Positions 9,674-19,078 of a stretch of DNA of 64,000 nt are shown piece by piece. This stretch comes from Colwellia psychrerythraea (lineage in GTDB: Bacteria; Pseudomonadota; Gammaproteobacteria; Enterobacterales; Alteromonadaceae). Below the pieces are notes generated by a model, which saw only the letters and a program-made list of their open reading frames with translations, ran no database searches and had not been told where the DNA came from. The first letter of the stretch is position 1. The number at the start of each line of letters is the position of its first letter. The stretch covers positions 1 to 64,000 of the forward strand of contig NZ_JQEC01000015.1 of the NCBI RefSeq assembly GCF_000764185.1, in the 5' to 3' direction. The position numbers and the translations under genes are program-made.

Positions 9674-9956
9674 ATATAAATACATAAAGCCACGTTGAAA
9701 CAATGAATTGCAATAAAGTGATTCTATATTCTTAATACTTGAATTGTCTGACCAGTGAAGACATATTTACAGCTAATGTTGCTAACTTATTAGAAGCTTG
9801 CGAGGTTTGCAGCGCTGCATTAGTGGTATTCTCGGTATAATCAGAAATATCAATAATATTTTGATGAGCGCTACTAACACTATTTCCTTGCAGTTGAGAA
9901 GCCTCGTCATTTTCCATATTTTTAGTACTTACACTTTCAACTAAACCTTCAACTAT
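9674..9956 (-). pseudogene. 3' fragment of a methyl-accepting chemotaxis protein gene
   Basis: The - strand encodes the last 60 or so residues of an MCP ([17 protein letters not shown] ... LVRQFKY). It is nearly identical in DNA and protein to the 3' end of the intact MCP gene at 30661, including some 55 bases of downstream sequence. Similarity stops abruptly at about 9956, where the intact gene continues into its signalling domain. No start or upstream domains are present, so this is a partial duplication or deletion remnant. A few substitutions show it has drifted. Confidence 0.85.
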
Positions 9957-10133
9957 TATGGCAGAATGTCAACAATGGGGAGCGGACCCCATAGTTTCCA
10001 CAACGGAAAAACACCAATAAAAGCACACTTACACTAATGAAATTAAAAGGTATTTAATAATTAACTGAACAGTTGTACGACTCCAATCCAGAGCATATTC
10101 AACGAACAAATTATCAGAAGAAATCAGCCTTAC

Positions 10134-10350
10134 TACGACGAAATGATGTAAGCGAATCCCCCACTTCAAATCGTTAAAATTACCACGTAATTACAACTTT
10201 ATAACAAATTTATTACAACGCATTACTTTTACTGCTTGCATTTCATCCCGTAATCGCCTTATTATTGATCAGCTCTCGGGTGTTTCTGAGGACATTCCGA
10301 ACAGTCTTTCATTTCATAGTCGTGAGCCATTAGAAAATAATAAAATAAAA
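10134..10350 (-). repeat. dispersed intergenic repeat, copy A
   Basis: One of four copies of a roughly 155-170 bp repeat (others at 24327, 27516 and 29771). In the sense used here it reads GAAT-TCCTCAGAA, then ATGCAAGCAGTAAAA, then ATTCGCT-ACATCATTTCG and GTAAGGCT. The core is 10134-10303, and weaker similarity to copy D extends to about 10350. It lies directly upstream of the subtilase gene with its TCCTCAG end facing that gene. No ORF. This copy carries a longer central spacer. Confidence 0.7.
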
Positions 10351-10372
10351 TAATAATTAGGAAGAATAAATT

Positions 10373-12634
10373 ATGAATTGTAAAAACAATCCAATACTGG
10401 CGAATAAAAATAACGTAAGACTGTCTTTAACAGCTTCTGCGACGGCGGTTATGCTATCGCTAACTTTTTCTGCAAATGCATTTGAAGAAGTTCGTTCGTA
10501 TACAATGTCACCGCCAAGCCAACAGCTTAGTCAGTTACAAGTGATTTCAACAAGCACCAATAACATGATGCAAAAGCAGCAGCGGAAATCTCAGATTCAG
10601 CAGCAACAAAGCAGCATGTCTACTGAATTGAGTAAGATTGGTGGTAAAATAACAGGCGGTCTTTCACTGTTAGCGCCAATTTCATTTGTAGAAATGACTC
10701 CCACTCAAGCACAAATAATGAGGGATAAAGGTTATACAGTAGCAGAGGATCATGTTGTTGAAATGATAGATGCTCTCCCAGCTGAGCAACAACAAGCCGA
10801 TAATAAGCCTTGGGGTGTAGAAAAAATTAGATCTCACGAAGTATGGGCAGAAGGAGCCACTGGATCTAATATTAGTATTTGTATAATTGATGGTGGCATT
10901 GAAGCTAGCCATTCAGACTTTGGCAATAAGGTTATAGCACAAAATCCATGGGGGGGGCCTCTAAGTGCTGGCCTTCATGGAACTCATGTTGCTGGTACAG
11001 CAGGTGCCCTCGATAATAATGGCGGTGTGGTAGGTGTTGCTCCTGAAGCTAATCTTATCGACGCCGATGTGTTTAATGGTGCGTTCGTACAACAAAGTAC
11101 GTTTATGGAAGCTGTAGAATGGTGTGTTGACCAAGGCTCTCGTGTTATTAATATGAGTTATGGCGACCCAACTGCGACTAACCCTAACTATGGAATGGTG
11201 CATCAAGCGGCATATGATGCGGGTACTATACTCATTGCAGCCGCTGGTAATGATAGCAATGGTAAGGATCCACTTTACCCAGCTGCATTTGATAGTGTAA
11301 TTGCTGTAAATCAAAGTAATTCTAGCGACTCGTTGACGGGTGTTGGCCAAAATGGTGAGCTGACTGCTCCGGGACATGGCACATATTCAACCGTATTAAA
11401 TAATGGTTATAAAACTTTGTCTGGTACATCTATGGCTTCACCTCATGTTGCGGGCGCCGCGGCATTATTGTTTAGTGCAAAGAATGACGCAACTCCGTCA
11501 GAAGTTAGAGAAGCGTTAGTTAATACCGCGGTAAATATTGGTAGTTCGAGTATGGCTGGTGCCGGAAGAATCGATGTTATGGAAGCATACCTCTATCTTA
11601 CTGGCGGCCCTGGCAACCCAAGACCGGAAGCAGAGTTTAGTGAAAGCTGTACTGAGTTAAGCTGTGACTTTGATGCAAGTGCTAGTACTGATTCAAATGG
11701 TACAATTGAGAACTACAGTTGGGACTTTGGTGATGGTTCGACCGGTAGTGGCGTGAATCCTTCTCATAGTTATGCCATCGATGATAACTATACAGTAACG
11801 CTCACGGTTACGGATAATGAAGATGCAACAGGTACTACAGCACATAATGTTCGTGTTGGCGAGCCTGTTGATGAAAATCAATTGACTGACATAGATTCTC
11901 GTACAGTATCGACTATGCCTAAAGACGATTGGCTACGTTATTACTTTGATAATGACGGTAGTTACGACAGATTTACGGTAACGACGTCAGCAGATAATGG
12001 TGACCTAGACTTATATGTTTTATTTGAAGCAGAGCCAGACACAAATACACATGACTGTAAAGATGACTCTGCAGATAGTAATGAGACTTGTACCATCGAG
12101 AACATGCAGCAGGGACGATATCATATCGGCGTAAAAGCGTGGGCAGCAACGAATAACATAACGGTGAACTTCCACGCAGAAAATGATGACCCTATTGACC
12201 CTACTCCACCAACTGCATCATTTACTGAAAATTGCAGTGATTTAGCTTGTAACTTTGACAGCAATGGCAGTACTGATCCCGATGGTGACATCGTGAGTTA
12301 CAATTGGAACTTTGGTGATAATAGCAGCGACAACACCGCTAACCCTTCACATAGTTATAGCGCGGCTGGCACTTATACCGTTACATTGACCGTTACTGAT
12401 AGTGAAGGTGCGGCTGATTCTGCTACACATACTGTAACTGTAGAAGGTGATATAACTGTTCCGGGAATTTGCTCTGACGTGTCGCCGTGGAGTAGTTCAG
12501 CGAGTTACTCTCAGGGTGATCAGGTTACTTTTGGTGGACACTTGTACGAGAAAAACTTTTGGTTCGGGAATACACAGCCGGGTACTGGTGGTGCATTTTC
12601 CAAGTGGAATGATTTAGGACCTTGTAGTTCATAA
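10373..12634 (+). CDS. secreted S8 subtilisin-like serine protease with PKD, PPC and carbohydrate-binding modules
   Basis: A 753-aa exported protease. The signal peptide (about 1-37) and a Gln-rich propeptide (to about 145) precede the S8 catalytic domain: Asp173 in CIIDGGIE, His202 in HGTHVAG, oxyanion Asn293 region in AAAGNDS, and Ser353 in GTSMASPHVAG. After that come PKD domain 1 (about 422-500, WDFGDGSTG), a pre-peptidase C-terminal (PPC) domain (about 505-600), PKD domain 2 (WNFGDNSSD) and a terminal CBM5/12-like module (VSPWSSSASYSQGDQVTFGG). The tail matches that of the carboxypeptidase gene downstream. AGGAAG lies 10 bases before the ATG. Likely role: extracellular breakdown of protein bound to polymeric surfaces such as chitin. 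Binding specificity is inference. Confidence 0.92.
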   Translation: MNCKNNPILANKNNVRLSLTASATAVMLSLTFSANAFEEVRSYTMSPPSQQLSQLQVISTSTNNMMQKQQRKSQIQQQQSSMSTELSKIGGKITGGLSLLAPISFVEMTPTQAQIMRDKGYTVAEDHVVEMIDALPAEQQQADNKPWGVEKIRSHEVWAEGATGSNISICIIDGGIEASHSDFGNKVIAQNPWGGPLSAGLHGTHVAGTAGALDNNGGVVGVAPEANLIDADVFNGAFVQQSTFMEAVEWCVDQGSRVINMSYGDPTATNPNYGMVHQAAYDAGTILIAAAGNDSNGKDPLYPAAFDSVIAVNQSNSSDSLTGVGQNGELTAPGHGTYSTVLNNGYKTLSGTSMASPHVAGAAALLFSAKNDATPSEVREALVNTAVNIGSSSMAGAGRIDVMEAYLYLTGGPGNPRPEAEFSESCTELSCDFDASASTDSNGTIENYSWDFGDGSTGSGVNPSHSYAIDDNYTVTLTVTDNEDATGTTAHNVRVGEPVDENQLTDIDSRTVSTMPKDDWLRYYFDNDGSYDRFTVTTSADNGDLDLYVLFEAEPDTNTHDCKDDSADSNETCTIENMQQGRYHIGVKAWAATNNITVNFHAENDDPIDPTPPTASFTENCSDLACNFDSNGSTDPDGDIVSYNWNFGDNSSDNTANPSHSYSAAGTYTVTLTVTDSEGAADSATHTVTVEGDITVPGICSDVSPWSSSASYSQGDQVTFGGHLYEKNFWFGNTQPGTGGAFSKWNDLGPCSS

Positions 12635-12680
12635 ACCTCTAATAACAACAGTTAACTTTTAATTTATTAACTTTTGACTT

Positions 12681-12707
12681 GCCGATTAGCTCTTTGGGCT
12701 AATCGGC
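12681..12707 (+). terminator. hairpin after the subtilase gene
   Basis: Perfect 10-base arms GCCGATTAGC (12681-12690) and GCTAATCGGC (12698-12707) with a 7-base loop, 47 bases after the stop codon. No strong T tract follows, so termination is probable rather than certain. Confidence 0.6.
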
Positions 12708-12798
12708 ATTGTGCTATTTCTAGCAGTAAGTTTTAAGCACTTAGTTTGAAGTTAAGTCAAATTAGCTGATTTTAAAAATTCACCAAAGGAGACGAATA

Positions 12799-15753
12799 AT
12801 GAAAAACCTTAAAAAGTTGTTTCAAATTCTAATTTTATCGACCATGAGCCTTGGGGTCATAAAAGCAAGTGAACATTCCAACAAAGAAGAACTATTAAAA
12901 CAAGAAGAAAAGTATCAGTCGATTTATCGAGCATACTTCGAAGATCGAGATCATGCATACAAAGCAATGTTTCGTTTTGATGCCTTATCAGTAAACTATG
13001 AACAAGGTTACTTTATTGTCAACCTTGACGATAAAGCCCATCAAGAACTATTGCAAATGGGTTTTAACCTTAAACAAGAAAATGAATGGTTTCATCAGAA
13101 TATCACTTCAAAATTTCTGAACAACGACTCTCAGCTACAAGCAGTATCTGGTTACCCTTGTTATCAAACCGTTGAAGAAACGTTTACTGAAGCAGCACAG
13201 ATTGCAAATAATAATCCCGACTTAGCTCAATGGGTAGATATCGGAAATTCTTGGGAAAAAAGTGCAGGTCTTGGTGGCCACGACCTCATGGTACTGAAAT
13301 TAACGAATAGTGCCATTGGTGGTGATAAACCAAAATTATTTATTAATAGCGCTATCCATGCACGTGAGTATGCTACAGCTCCTTTAGTGTTGCAGTTCGC
13401 TAAAGATTTGATTAATGGTTATGGTGTCGATGCCGATAGCACTTGGGTACTTGATCATCACGAGGTTCATTTATTACTGCAATCTAACCCAGATGGCAGA
13501 AAAAAAGCTGAAGCTGGCGTATTGTGGCGTAAAAATACCAATCAAAATTATTGCGGCTCAACAAGTGGAAATAGAGGAGCAGATCTTAATCGTAACTTTA
13601 GTTATACTTGGAATTCTACCAGTAATGGTTCTAGCGGTAACCAATGTAGTGCTACTTATCGTGGACCGAATGCTGCTTCTGAGCCAGAAACTGCAGCCAT
13701 GGAAAGCTATGTAAGAAGTCTTTGGCCTGATCGACGTGGCTCTTCAAAATCTTCTCCTGCACCAGCAGATACCAGTGGTATACATTTAGATATACATAGC
13801 TATGGAAATTTGATTATTTATCCGTATGGTCAAAATAGTGTACCTGCTCCTAATGAGGCTCAACTAAGGAGGCTTGCACGCAAGTTGGCATTTGGTAATG
13901 GTTACGATCCGATACGAGGAACTCAACTTTATGAAACTGATGGCACAACCGATGCAATTTCATACGGCGAGCTTGGCGTAGCGGCATTAACTATTGAGGT
14001 GGGAACCCAATTTTTCCAAAGCTGTAATTATTTCAATAATACAATAATCCCCGATGTAATGCCGAGTTTATTATATGCCGCTAGAGTGGCAAGGTATCCT
14101 TACATAACACCACTTGGCCCTGATGTTCTATCACTAACTTTAAGTGACAATGCGTCTATGCCTCAAGGTGTACAAGCAGGCACTACCGTGTCTTTGAATT
14201 TAGCCCTTAACGATAACCAATACAGTAGCCGAAGAGGCACAGAGCCAAGTCAACATATTCGCTCTGGTGAATACTATATTGATATTCCGCCTTGGCAAAG
14301 TGGGGCAAGTGCCGAGGTACTTTCTGTTAGTGATGGCACTTTTAATTCTACTACAGAAAATATGATTGCTTATATTAATACGTCGGGTATGTCTCAAGGC
14401 CAGCACATACTGTATATTAGAGGTCAAGATGCAGATAATAACTGGGGAGAAGTTCGCGCTATATTTCTCTATATAAATAGCAGCAATGGCAATTTACCAC
14501 CGACAGCATCATTTAGTGAAAATTGTACTGATTCAAGCTGTGATTTTGATGCGAGTGCCAGTAGTGATCCAGATGGTTCAATTGTGAGCTACAGTTGGAA
14601 CTTTGGCGATGGTTCAAGTGATAGTGGCGTGAATCCTTCTCATAGTTATGGCAGCGATGGTTCATATACCGTTTCACTCACGGTTATGGACAATGAAGAC
14701 GCAACAAAAACCACATCACATATTGTCCGTATTGGCGAGCCTGTTGATGATAAGCTATTGACCGATGGCGATTATCGTACAGTAGCGACTCTGCCTAAAG
14801 ACGAATGGCTGCGTTATTACTTTGATAATGACGGTAGTTACAGCGAATTTACCGTAACGACGGCGGCAAATAATGGTGATCTAGACTTATATGTTTTATT
14901 TAAAGCAGAGCCAAACACAGCAACATATGATTGTAAGGATGACTCTGCAGATAGTAATGAGTCTTGTATCATCAGTAACCTGCAGCAGGGACGATATTAT
15001 ATTGGCGTAAAAGCTTGGTCAGCAACGAATAACCTAACGGTGAACTTACAAGCAGAAGATGTACCCGGCGGTAATACTCCACCAACGGCATCATTTACTT
15101 ATAATTGCAGTGCTTTAGATTGTCACTTTGACGGCGGTGGCAGTAATGATCCTGATGGGAACATAGCGAGTTACAGTTGGGACTTTGGGGATGGTAGCAG
15201 CAGTAACAGCTCCAATCCTTCACATAGTTATAGCACGGCTGGCAGTTATACGGTTACCTTGATAGTTACTGATAGTGACGGTGCGACTGATTCTTCTGCA
15301 CGTACTATAAGTGTGACAGATGGTAATACTCCACCAACGGCATCTTTTACTGATAATTGCAGTGATTTAGAGTGTAGCTTTGACAGCAGTGGCAGTAGTG
15401 ATCCTGATGGGAACATAGCGAGTTACAGTTGGGACTTTGGGGATGGTAGCAGCAGTAATAGCTCCAATCCTTCACATAGTTATAACACGGCTGGCAGTTA
15501 TACGGTTACCTTGACAGTTACTGATAGTGAAGGTGCGACTGATTCTTCTGCACGTACTATCAGTGTTACAAGTGGTGATCCTAGTGGAAATTGCTCTGGC
15601 GTGTCACCGTGGAGTAGCTCAGCTAATTACTCTCAGGGTGATAATGTTACTCATAATGGACACTTGTACTTGAAAAACTTTTGGTTCGGGAATTCAGAGC
15701 CGGGTACCGGTGGTGGGTTTTCCAAATGGGATGATCTCGGGGCCTGCAATTAA
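12799..15753 (+). CDS. secreted M14 zinc carboxypeptidase with PKD, PPC and carbohydrate-binding modules
   Basis: A 984-aa exported metallocarboxypeptidase that trims C-terminal residues from peptides. A signal peptide (1-23) and propeptide precede the M14 domain. Zinc ligands are His187 and Glu190 in IHAREYA and His333 in DIHSYG. Arg-type substrate contacts lie in GADLNRNFSYTW, and the catalytic glutamate is Glu400 in ALTIEVG. The C-terminal half has PKD, PPC, two near-identical PKDs (about 757-840 and 845-930) and a CBM5/12-like end (VSPWSSSANYSQGDNVTHNG). AAGGAG sits 8 bases before the ATG. It follows the subtilase with a 164-base gap and shares its tail, so the two probably act together as endo- and exopeptidase on the same surface. 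Confidence 0.92.
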   Translation: MKNLKKLFQILILSTMSLGVIKASEHSNKEELLKQEEKYQSIYRAYFEDRDHAYKAMFRFDALSVNYEQGYFIVNLDDKAHQELLQMGFNLKQENEWFHQNITSKFLNNDSQLQAVSGYPCYQTVEETFTEAAQIANNNPDLAQWVDIGNSWEKSAGLGGHDLMVLKLTNSAIGGDKPKLFINSAIHAREYATAPLVLQFAKDLINGYGVDADSTWVLDHHEVHLLLQSNPDGRKKAEAGVLWRKNTNQNYCGSTSGNRGADLNRNFSYTWNSTSNGSSGNQCSATYRGPNAASEPETAAMESYVRSLWPDRRGSSKSSPAPADTSGIHLDIHSYGNLIIYPYGQNSVPAPNEAQLRRLARKLAFGNGYDPIRGTQLYETDGTTDAISYGELGVAALTIEVGTQFFQSCNYFNNTIIPDVMPSLLYAARVARYPYITPLGPDVLSLTLSDNASMPQGVQAGTTVSLNLALNDNQYSSRRGTEPSQHIRSGEYYIDIPPWQSGASAEVLSVSDGTFNSTTENMIAYINTSGMSQGQHILYIRGQDADNNWGEVRAIFLYINSSNGNLPPTASFSENCTDSSCDFDASASSDPDGSIVSYSWNFGDGSSDSGVNPSHSYGSDGSYTVSLTVMDNEDATKTTSHIVRIGEPVDDKLLTDGDYRTVATLPKDEWLRYYFDNDGSYSEFTVTTAANNGDLDLYVLFKAEPNTATYDCKDDSADSNESCIISNLQQGRYYIGVKAWSATNNLTVNLQAEDVPGGNTPPTASFTYNCSALDCHFDGGGSNDPDGNIASYSWDFGDGSSSNSSNPSHSYSTAGSYTVTLIVTDSDGATDSSARTISVTDGNTPPTASFTDNCSDLECSFDSSGSSDPDGNIASYSWDFGDGSSSNSSNPSHSYNTAGSYTVTLTVTDSEGATDSSARTISVTSGDPSGNCSGVSPWSSSANYSQGDNVTHNGHLYLKNFWFGNSEPGTGGGFSKWDDLGACN
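15061..15594 (+). repeat. tandem duplication of a PKD-domain coding unit
   Basis: Two consecutive coding units of about 265 bases (15070-15325 and 15326-15594) are nearly identical over long stretches, including the segment encoding IASYSWDFGDGSSSNSSNPS. The near-identity at DNA level points to a recent in-frame duplication inside the carboxypeptidase gene. Confidence 0.8.
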
Positions 15754-15776
15754 CCATTGCTAATATACATCTTATA

Positions 15777-15808
15777 ATCGGATTTCCTCTCATTGGAGGA
15801 AATCCGAT
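15777..15808 (+). terminator. hairpin after the carboxypeptidase gene
   Basis: Perfect 13-base arms ATCGGATTTCCTC (15777-15789) and GAGGAAATCCGAT (15796-15808) with a 6-base loop, 23 bases past the stop. The following bases up to 16138 are AT-rich with no ORF or other structure that I can support. Confidence 0.65.
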
Positions 15809-16138
15809 CTAGGTATATTTGTTTACTAATACTGACTACTTTCCAACTTTTAGACTTTTAGAAGTGATGCTAAATTAGTTTATTATTAATTTGAATATAT
15901 ACCGTTTTTCTAAGCTTATCGTGTATTAATCATTAGCGAATAGTTATGGATGAGCCCCCATAGTAGCGTATATATAATACAGCTAATAAACTTACCGAAT
16001 TTCATGTTTTTCCACATTTAGCGTTCTTTTGTAGCTTCCAAGTTCGATAATTTAAGGCTATTCATGAGCCTAAATTCAGTAACGCTAATTAATACTCTGT
16101 GATAAGATGCCGTAATTTAATGGCTAGTAGTGTGACTA

Positions 16139-17419
16139 ATGGACTTCCTCAGCGGAATAAATAGCTCAAATTTAATATCTTTGAAAGATATTGGTGCTGA
16201 ATACCAAAATATAATTAAAAAGATAGTTGACCAAATTCCGGTAAACGTTAGAACTGTTGCTGGACTTTCTAAATGGTTAACAATCAGCCACTCAAATTCT
16301 CAGAGAATATTATATATATTAACTTGTGCTAGCCCACTTGAAGTTATTTTACATATGCCTTCAATTCAAGGTATTCAATATTTTCTACTCGCTATCAAGT
16401 CTAAAAGCCTGACAAATGATCATTCGGATGATTTGAATGTATTAAATCAAAAATTTGGTAATCTATTACTTGAATTGAACACCAGCCATAATCAAATTAA
16501 AAAAAATATTCGCCAGTATTTAGAGTTTTCCAATGAGCCAATTGGCAAAGCTCAGTTAGCTTTAAAACAATCCTTGCTTAGTTCTAACAGTCGAATCGCC
16601 GATGCATCAATTGAGTCGGTTATTGGTATTAATTGTTCAGTTGTAAATAAGAAAAATCCGGAATTTCTATCCGAAGTCGTTATTGCAAATAGGAATGGTA
16701 TGAAATTTGGGCCACGGTCTAGTTATTTTATGCAACCTTTTGTTGGCAATGAAAAAAATTACCTGTTAGAAACACCAGAACTACTTACCGACTTGCATGA
16801 TAATGATTTTGAAAATAGGAGTACTGGTCAGTTCTTATATCAAAAATATACTTCATCGAAGGTTAGCTCTTGTTTTGCAGGCTTGTCCGATTCTGGCAAC
16901 AAGCTAGTTTATGATTTTAAAAATATTGATTCCGATAATTTAATCGATATTTGTCTTGGACATTTTGACCGAGAGTCTGAACGCAATCCATTACAAACTA
17001 ATTCAGGACAGATTAATTCAGGACCAACAATTCATGGTATTGAGTGTCGAATGCCAACCAAACGTTTAACATTGATTTCTCTAATGGATAGAGAATTAGC
17101 TCTGAATTCTATCGCAATAGCGGGAAATTACATGACCAATTTTAGCGCACAAGAACAGTCCAAAAATCCAGAGGAAGTATGGAGCGATAGGTTCTCAAAT
17201 GAAATTGTAATTAATATGTTTGATCCTAGCCAAGCTGCTGCCATTGAAAGCGAAATTAATTACCCTGTTCAAGAGTTGATCAATAGTGCAGCTAAATTGA
17301 ATGGACGTACTCCAGATGAATTAATAGGTTACTATATAACTGTAGAATATCCACTATGGTTTACCACCTACCGTATGTATTTTGAATACAGTAATTCATT
17401 AACCACCACTGATTTATAA
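16139..17419 (+). CDS. uncharacterised protein, tandem paralogue 1
   Basis: A 426-aa protein I do not recognise. It has no signal peptide and no membrane segment, so it is probably cytoplasmic. The N-terminal 90 residues are helical and contain a possible DNA-binding-like helix pair (GLSKWLTISHSNSQRILYIL, then SPLEVILHMPSIQGIQYFL). The middle and C-terminal parts are mixed alpha/beta and end with the block PLWFTTYRMYFEY. The next gene encodes a paralogue with the same architecture, matching in the CxxPTK block, the NMFDPSQ/NTFQPGN block and the terminal PLW-TY-YF block. The two start 27 bases apart end to start, so they form an operon. A weak ribosome binding site precedes the ATG. Function unknown. 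An HTH-type regulator or a two-subunit complex are possibilities only. Confidence 0.7.
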   Translation: MDFLSGINSSNLISLKDIGAEYQNIIKKIVDQIPVNVRTVAGLSKWLTISHSNSQRILYILTCASPLEVILHMPSIQGIQYFLLAIKSKSLTNDHSDDLNVLNQKFGNLLLELNTSHNQIKKNIRQYLEFSNEPIGKAQLALKQSLLSSNSRIADASIESVIGINCSVVNKKNPEFLSEVVIANRNGMKFGPRSSYFMQPFVGNEKNYLLETPELLTDLHDNDFENRSTGQFLYQKYTSSKVSSCFAGLSDSGNKLVYDFKNIDSDNLIDICLGHFDRESERNPLQTNSGQINSGPTIHGIECRMPTKRLTLISLMDRELALNSIAIAGNYMTNFSAQEQSKNPEEVWSDRFSNEIVINMFDPSQAAAIESEINYPVQELINSAAKLNGRTPDELIGYYITVEYPLWFTTYRMYFEYSNSLTTTDL

Positions 17420-17446
17420 CGGTTTTTACTTTGTGGAAGAGCTTTG

Positions 17447-18667
17447 ATGAATGATAAACAGTTAAAAAAAATCGAAAAAAATGGCCTAAAACTCCAGCGC
17501 CTAGTACAAAATATATTAAATCGATTACCGCTCGTTTCAGGCACGATCTCTGAATTTAAAGAGTTCTGTGGCAGTATTACAATGACAAATAGTCGTAGAT
17601 TAATAGTTTCTGCAAATTCTGACAAAGGCGGAATAGATTTTTTGTTGAATATTAATGGTCCAGAGGGACTAAAAAAAATAGCTCAACAAATTGATATTCA
17701 GCTAAAAGACAAAAACATTCAATCCGATTTTGATGAGGCGATAGGCTTACTCAAAGAAACTATATCCGCTAACGCGAAGAGTCATAGTGATTTAAAGCGG
17801 AAGCTAACATCATCGCTAAGCGAAAAACCACAATTAGAATTATTAACAGTTAATGAAGAGCAATTTTTTACAAACTCTACCTTATTAGGAGAGTCGCTTG
17901 AACAAATAATATCTATACACACAGTCGATTATGATGAAAAAAGCGGTCAAATAAAGTCACTGTGCATTGAATCTCACAGTGATATTGTGCTAGCTAGTGG
18001 TGCAAGGCCTTACGCGCAACATTTCTATCGCAATATTGAAACGGCACCTTTGTCAGAGCCAAGCTTTATTTCTAAAAGTGAATGCTATCCCGCTTTTATT
18101 AACTCAAAAAAATCATCTGAATTCATAATTCAGGATTATAGTCATGCAAATATTGATCGCTTTTTCTCTGGCGTTAATAGTTTTGAGAATGCCTTTTTAT
18201 TTTCGTTTAATTCAGAAGCATTACAAAAGTTTAGCTATGTCTGTGGAAGGCATGACAATGACTATGCTAAAATATCAAACAGAAATTTCAACGTATGTTC
18301 TTTTGGTACTTCATGTCACTCTCCAACTAAACAACTGGCCATAATAGTTCTGTTGCCTAAAAGTTTAGCCCGAATTTCTCTACCAAATGTTGGCTGTTAC
18401 CCTGCCAGTTTTGGTCAAAATAATAAAGAGCTTGTAAAGCAGGATTTTATTTTTGAGAAAATTCCTTCGACCTTAACTGTGAATACATTTCAGCCTGGAA
18501 ACTTTAACTATTCCCAGCATCTAAACTCCAAATACTCTAAAGATATAATTGATTCTGCCATTAGTTTGTCAGGAAAAAATGCCAATGATTACACTGGTTT
18601 TATGGTAAATGTTAATTTTCCCTTGTGGTTAGCGACATACCAGATATATTTTGATGTCAAGGGTTAG
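17447..18667 (+). CDS. uncharacterised protein, tandem paralogue 2
   Basis: A 406-aa soluble protein of unknown function, paralogous to the product of 16139-17419. I chose the ATG at 17447 because GGAAGAG lies 5-6 bases upstream; a TTG directly before it is possible. The N-terminus (about 1-90) repeats the helical pattern with TNSRRLIVSAN at the position of NSQRIL in paralogue 1. The C-terminus has SPTKQLAIIVLLPKSLARIS and ends NFPLWLATYQIYFD. Cysteine-rich stretches (YVCGRHDND, NVCSFGTSCHSPTK) correspond to ICLGHFDRE/GIECRMPTK in paralogue 1. The Cys-His content hints at metal binding, but this is speculative. No neighbour explains the role. Confidence 0.72.
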   Translation: MNDKQLKKIEKNGLKLQRLVQNILNRLPLVSGTISEFKEFCGSITMTNSRRLIVSANSDKGGIDFLLNINGPEGLKKIAQQIDIQLKDKNIQSDFDEAIGLLKETISANAKSHSDLKRKLTSSLSEKPQLELLTVNEEQFFTNSTLLGESLEQIISIHTVDYDEKSGQIKSLCIESHSDIVLASGARPYAQHFYRNIETAPLSEPSFISKSECYPAFINSKKSSEFIIQDYSHANIDRFFSGVNSFENAFLFSFNSEALQKFSYVCGRHDNDYAKISNRNFNVCSFGTSCHSPTKQLAIIVLLPKSLARISLPNVGCYPASFGQNNKELVKQDFIFEKIPSTLTVNTFQPGNFNYSQHLNSKYSKDIIDSAISLSGKNANDYTGFMVNVNFPLWLATYQIYFDVKG

Positions 18668-18756
18668 TCATTGTATTCCAATAAGATCTTGAACTTTAAA
18701 ATTAAATTTCAAATGCTTTTGCTGAATGCTAGAGTAAGATAATGACTAAATAAAAG

Positions 18757-18775
18757 CCGTTTTTTTTTAAAACGG
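18757..18775 (+). terminator. hairpin after the paralogue pair
   Basis: CCGTTTT (18757-18763) and AAAACGG (18769-18775) around a T-only loop. In the rest of 18668-19078 there is one further inverted repeat, ACTTATGT (18968-18975) and ACATAAGT (18991-18998), near the end of the receptor gene. I see no ORF. Confidence 0.4.
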
Positions 18776-19078
18776 TCAAGCTGCTTTATTTTGTGCTTTA
18801 TATACGCAGCGCCTGCAAGCTCCTTCCTATTTCTGTCAAGGTTAGTTTATTACCTGATATAAATGCATCACTAAAACTCCGCAATGTTTTCATTCTGCCG
18901 TATGAAAGAAGATAAGGCGTTTTTGAAATATTTATAGCAAAATAAAGGTTCAGGCATAACAGCTGTTACTTATGTGTGTTGTAGTGACTTACATAAGTTA
19001 ATAAATTGCTATACCTGTTACCTTTTAAAGATTCGTCAGCCCGAAAGCTTTCTTATCATCGTTTATAATGAATGGTAC

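Noticed and set aside
9961..10023. 20-codon ORF (MAECQQWGADP...) next to the MCP fragment
   Set aside because: Too short, no ribosome binding site, and no relation to neighbours.
15061..15594. Repeat array that might look CRISPR-like or satellite-like
   Set aside because: The repeat unit is a coding PKD domain of about 265 bases in frame within the carboxypeptidase gene.
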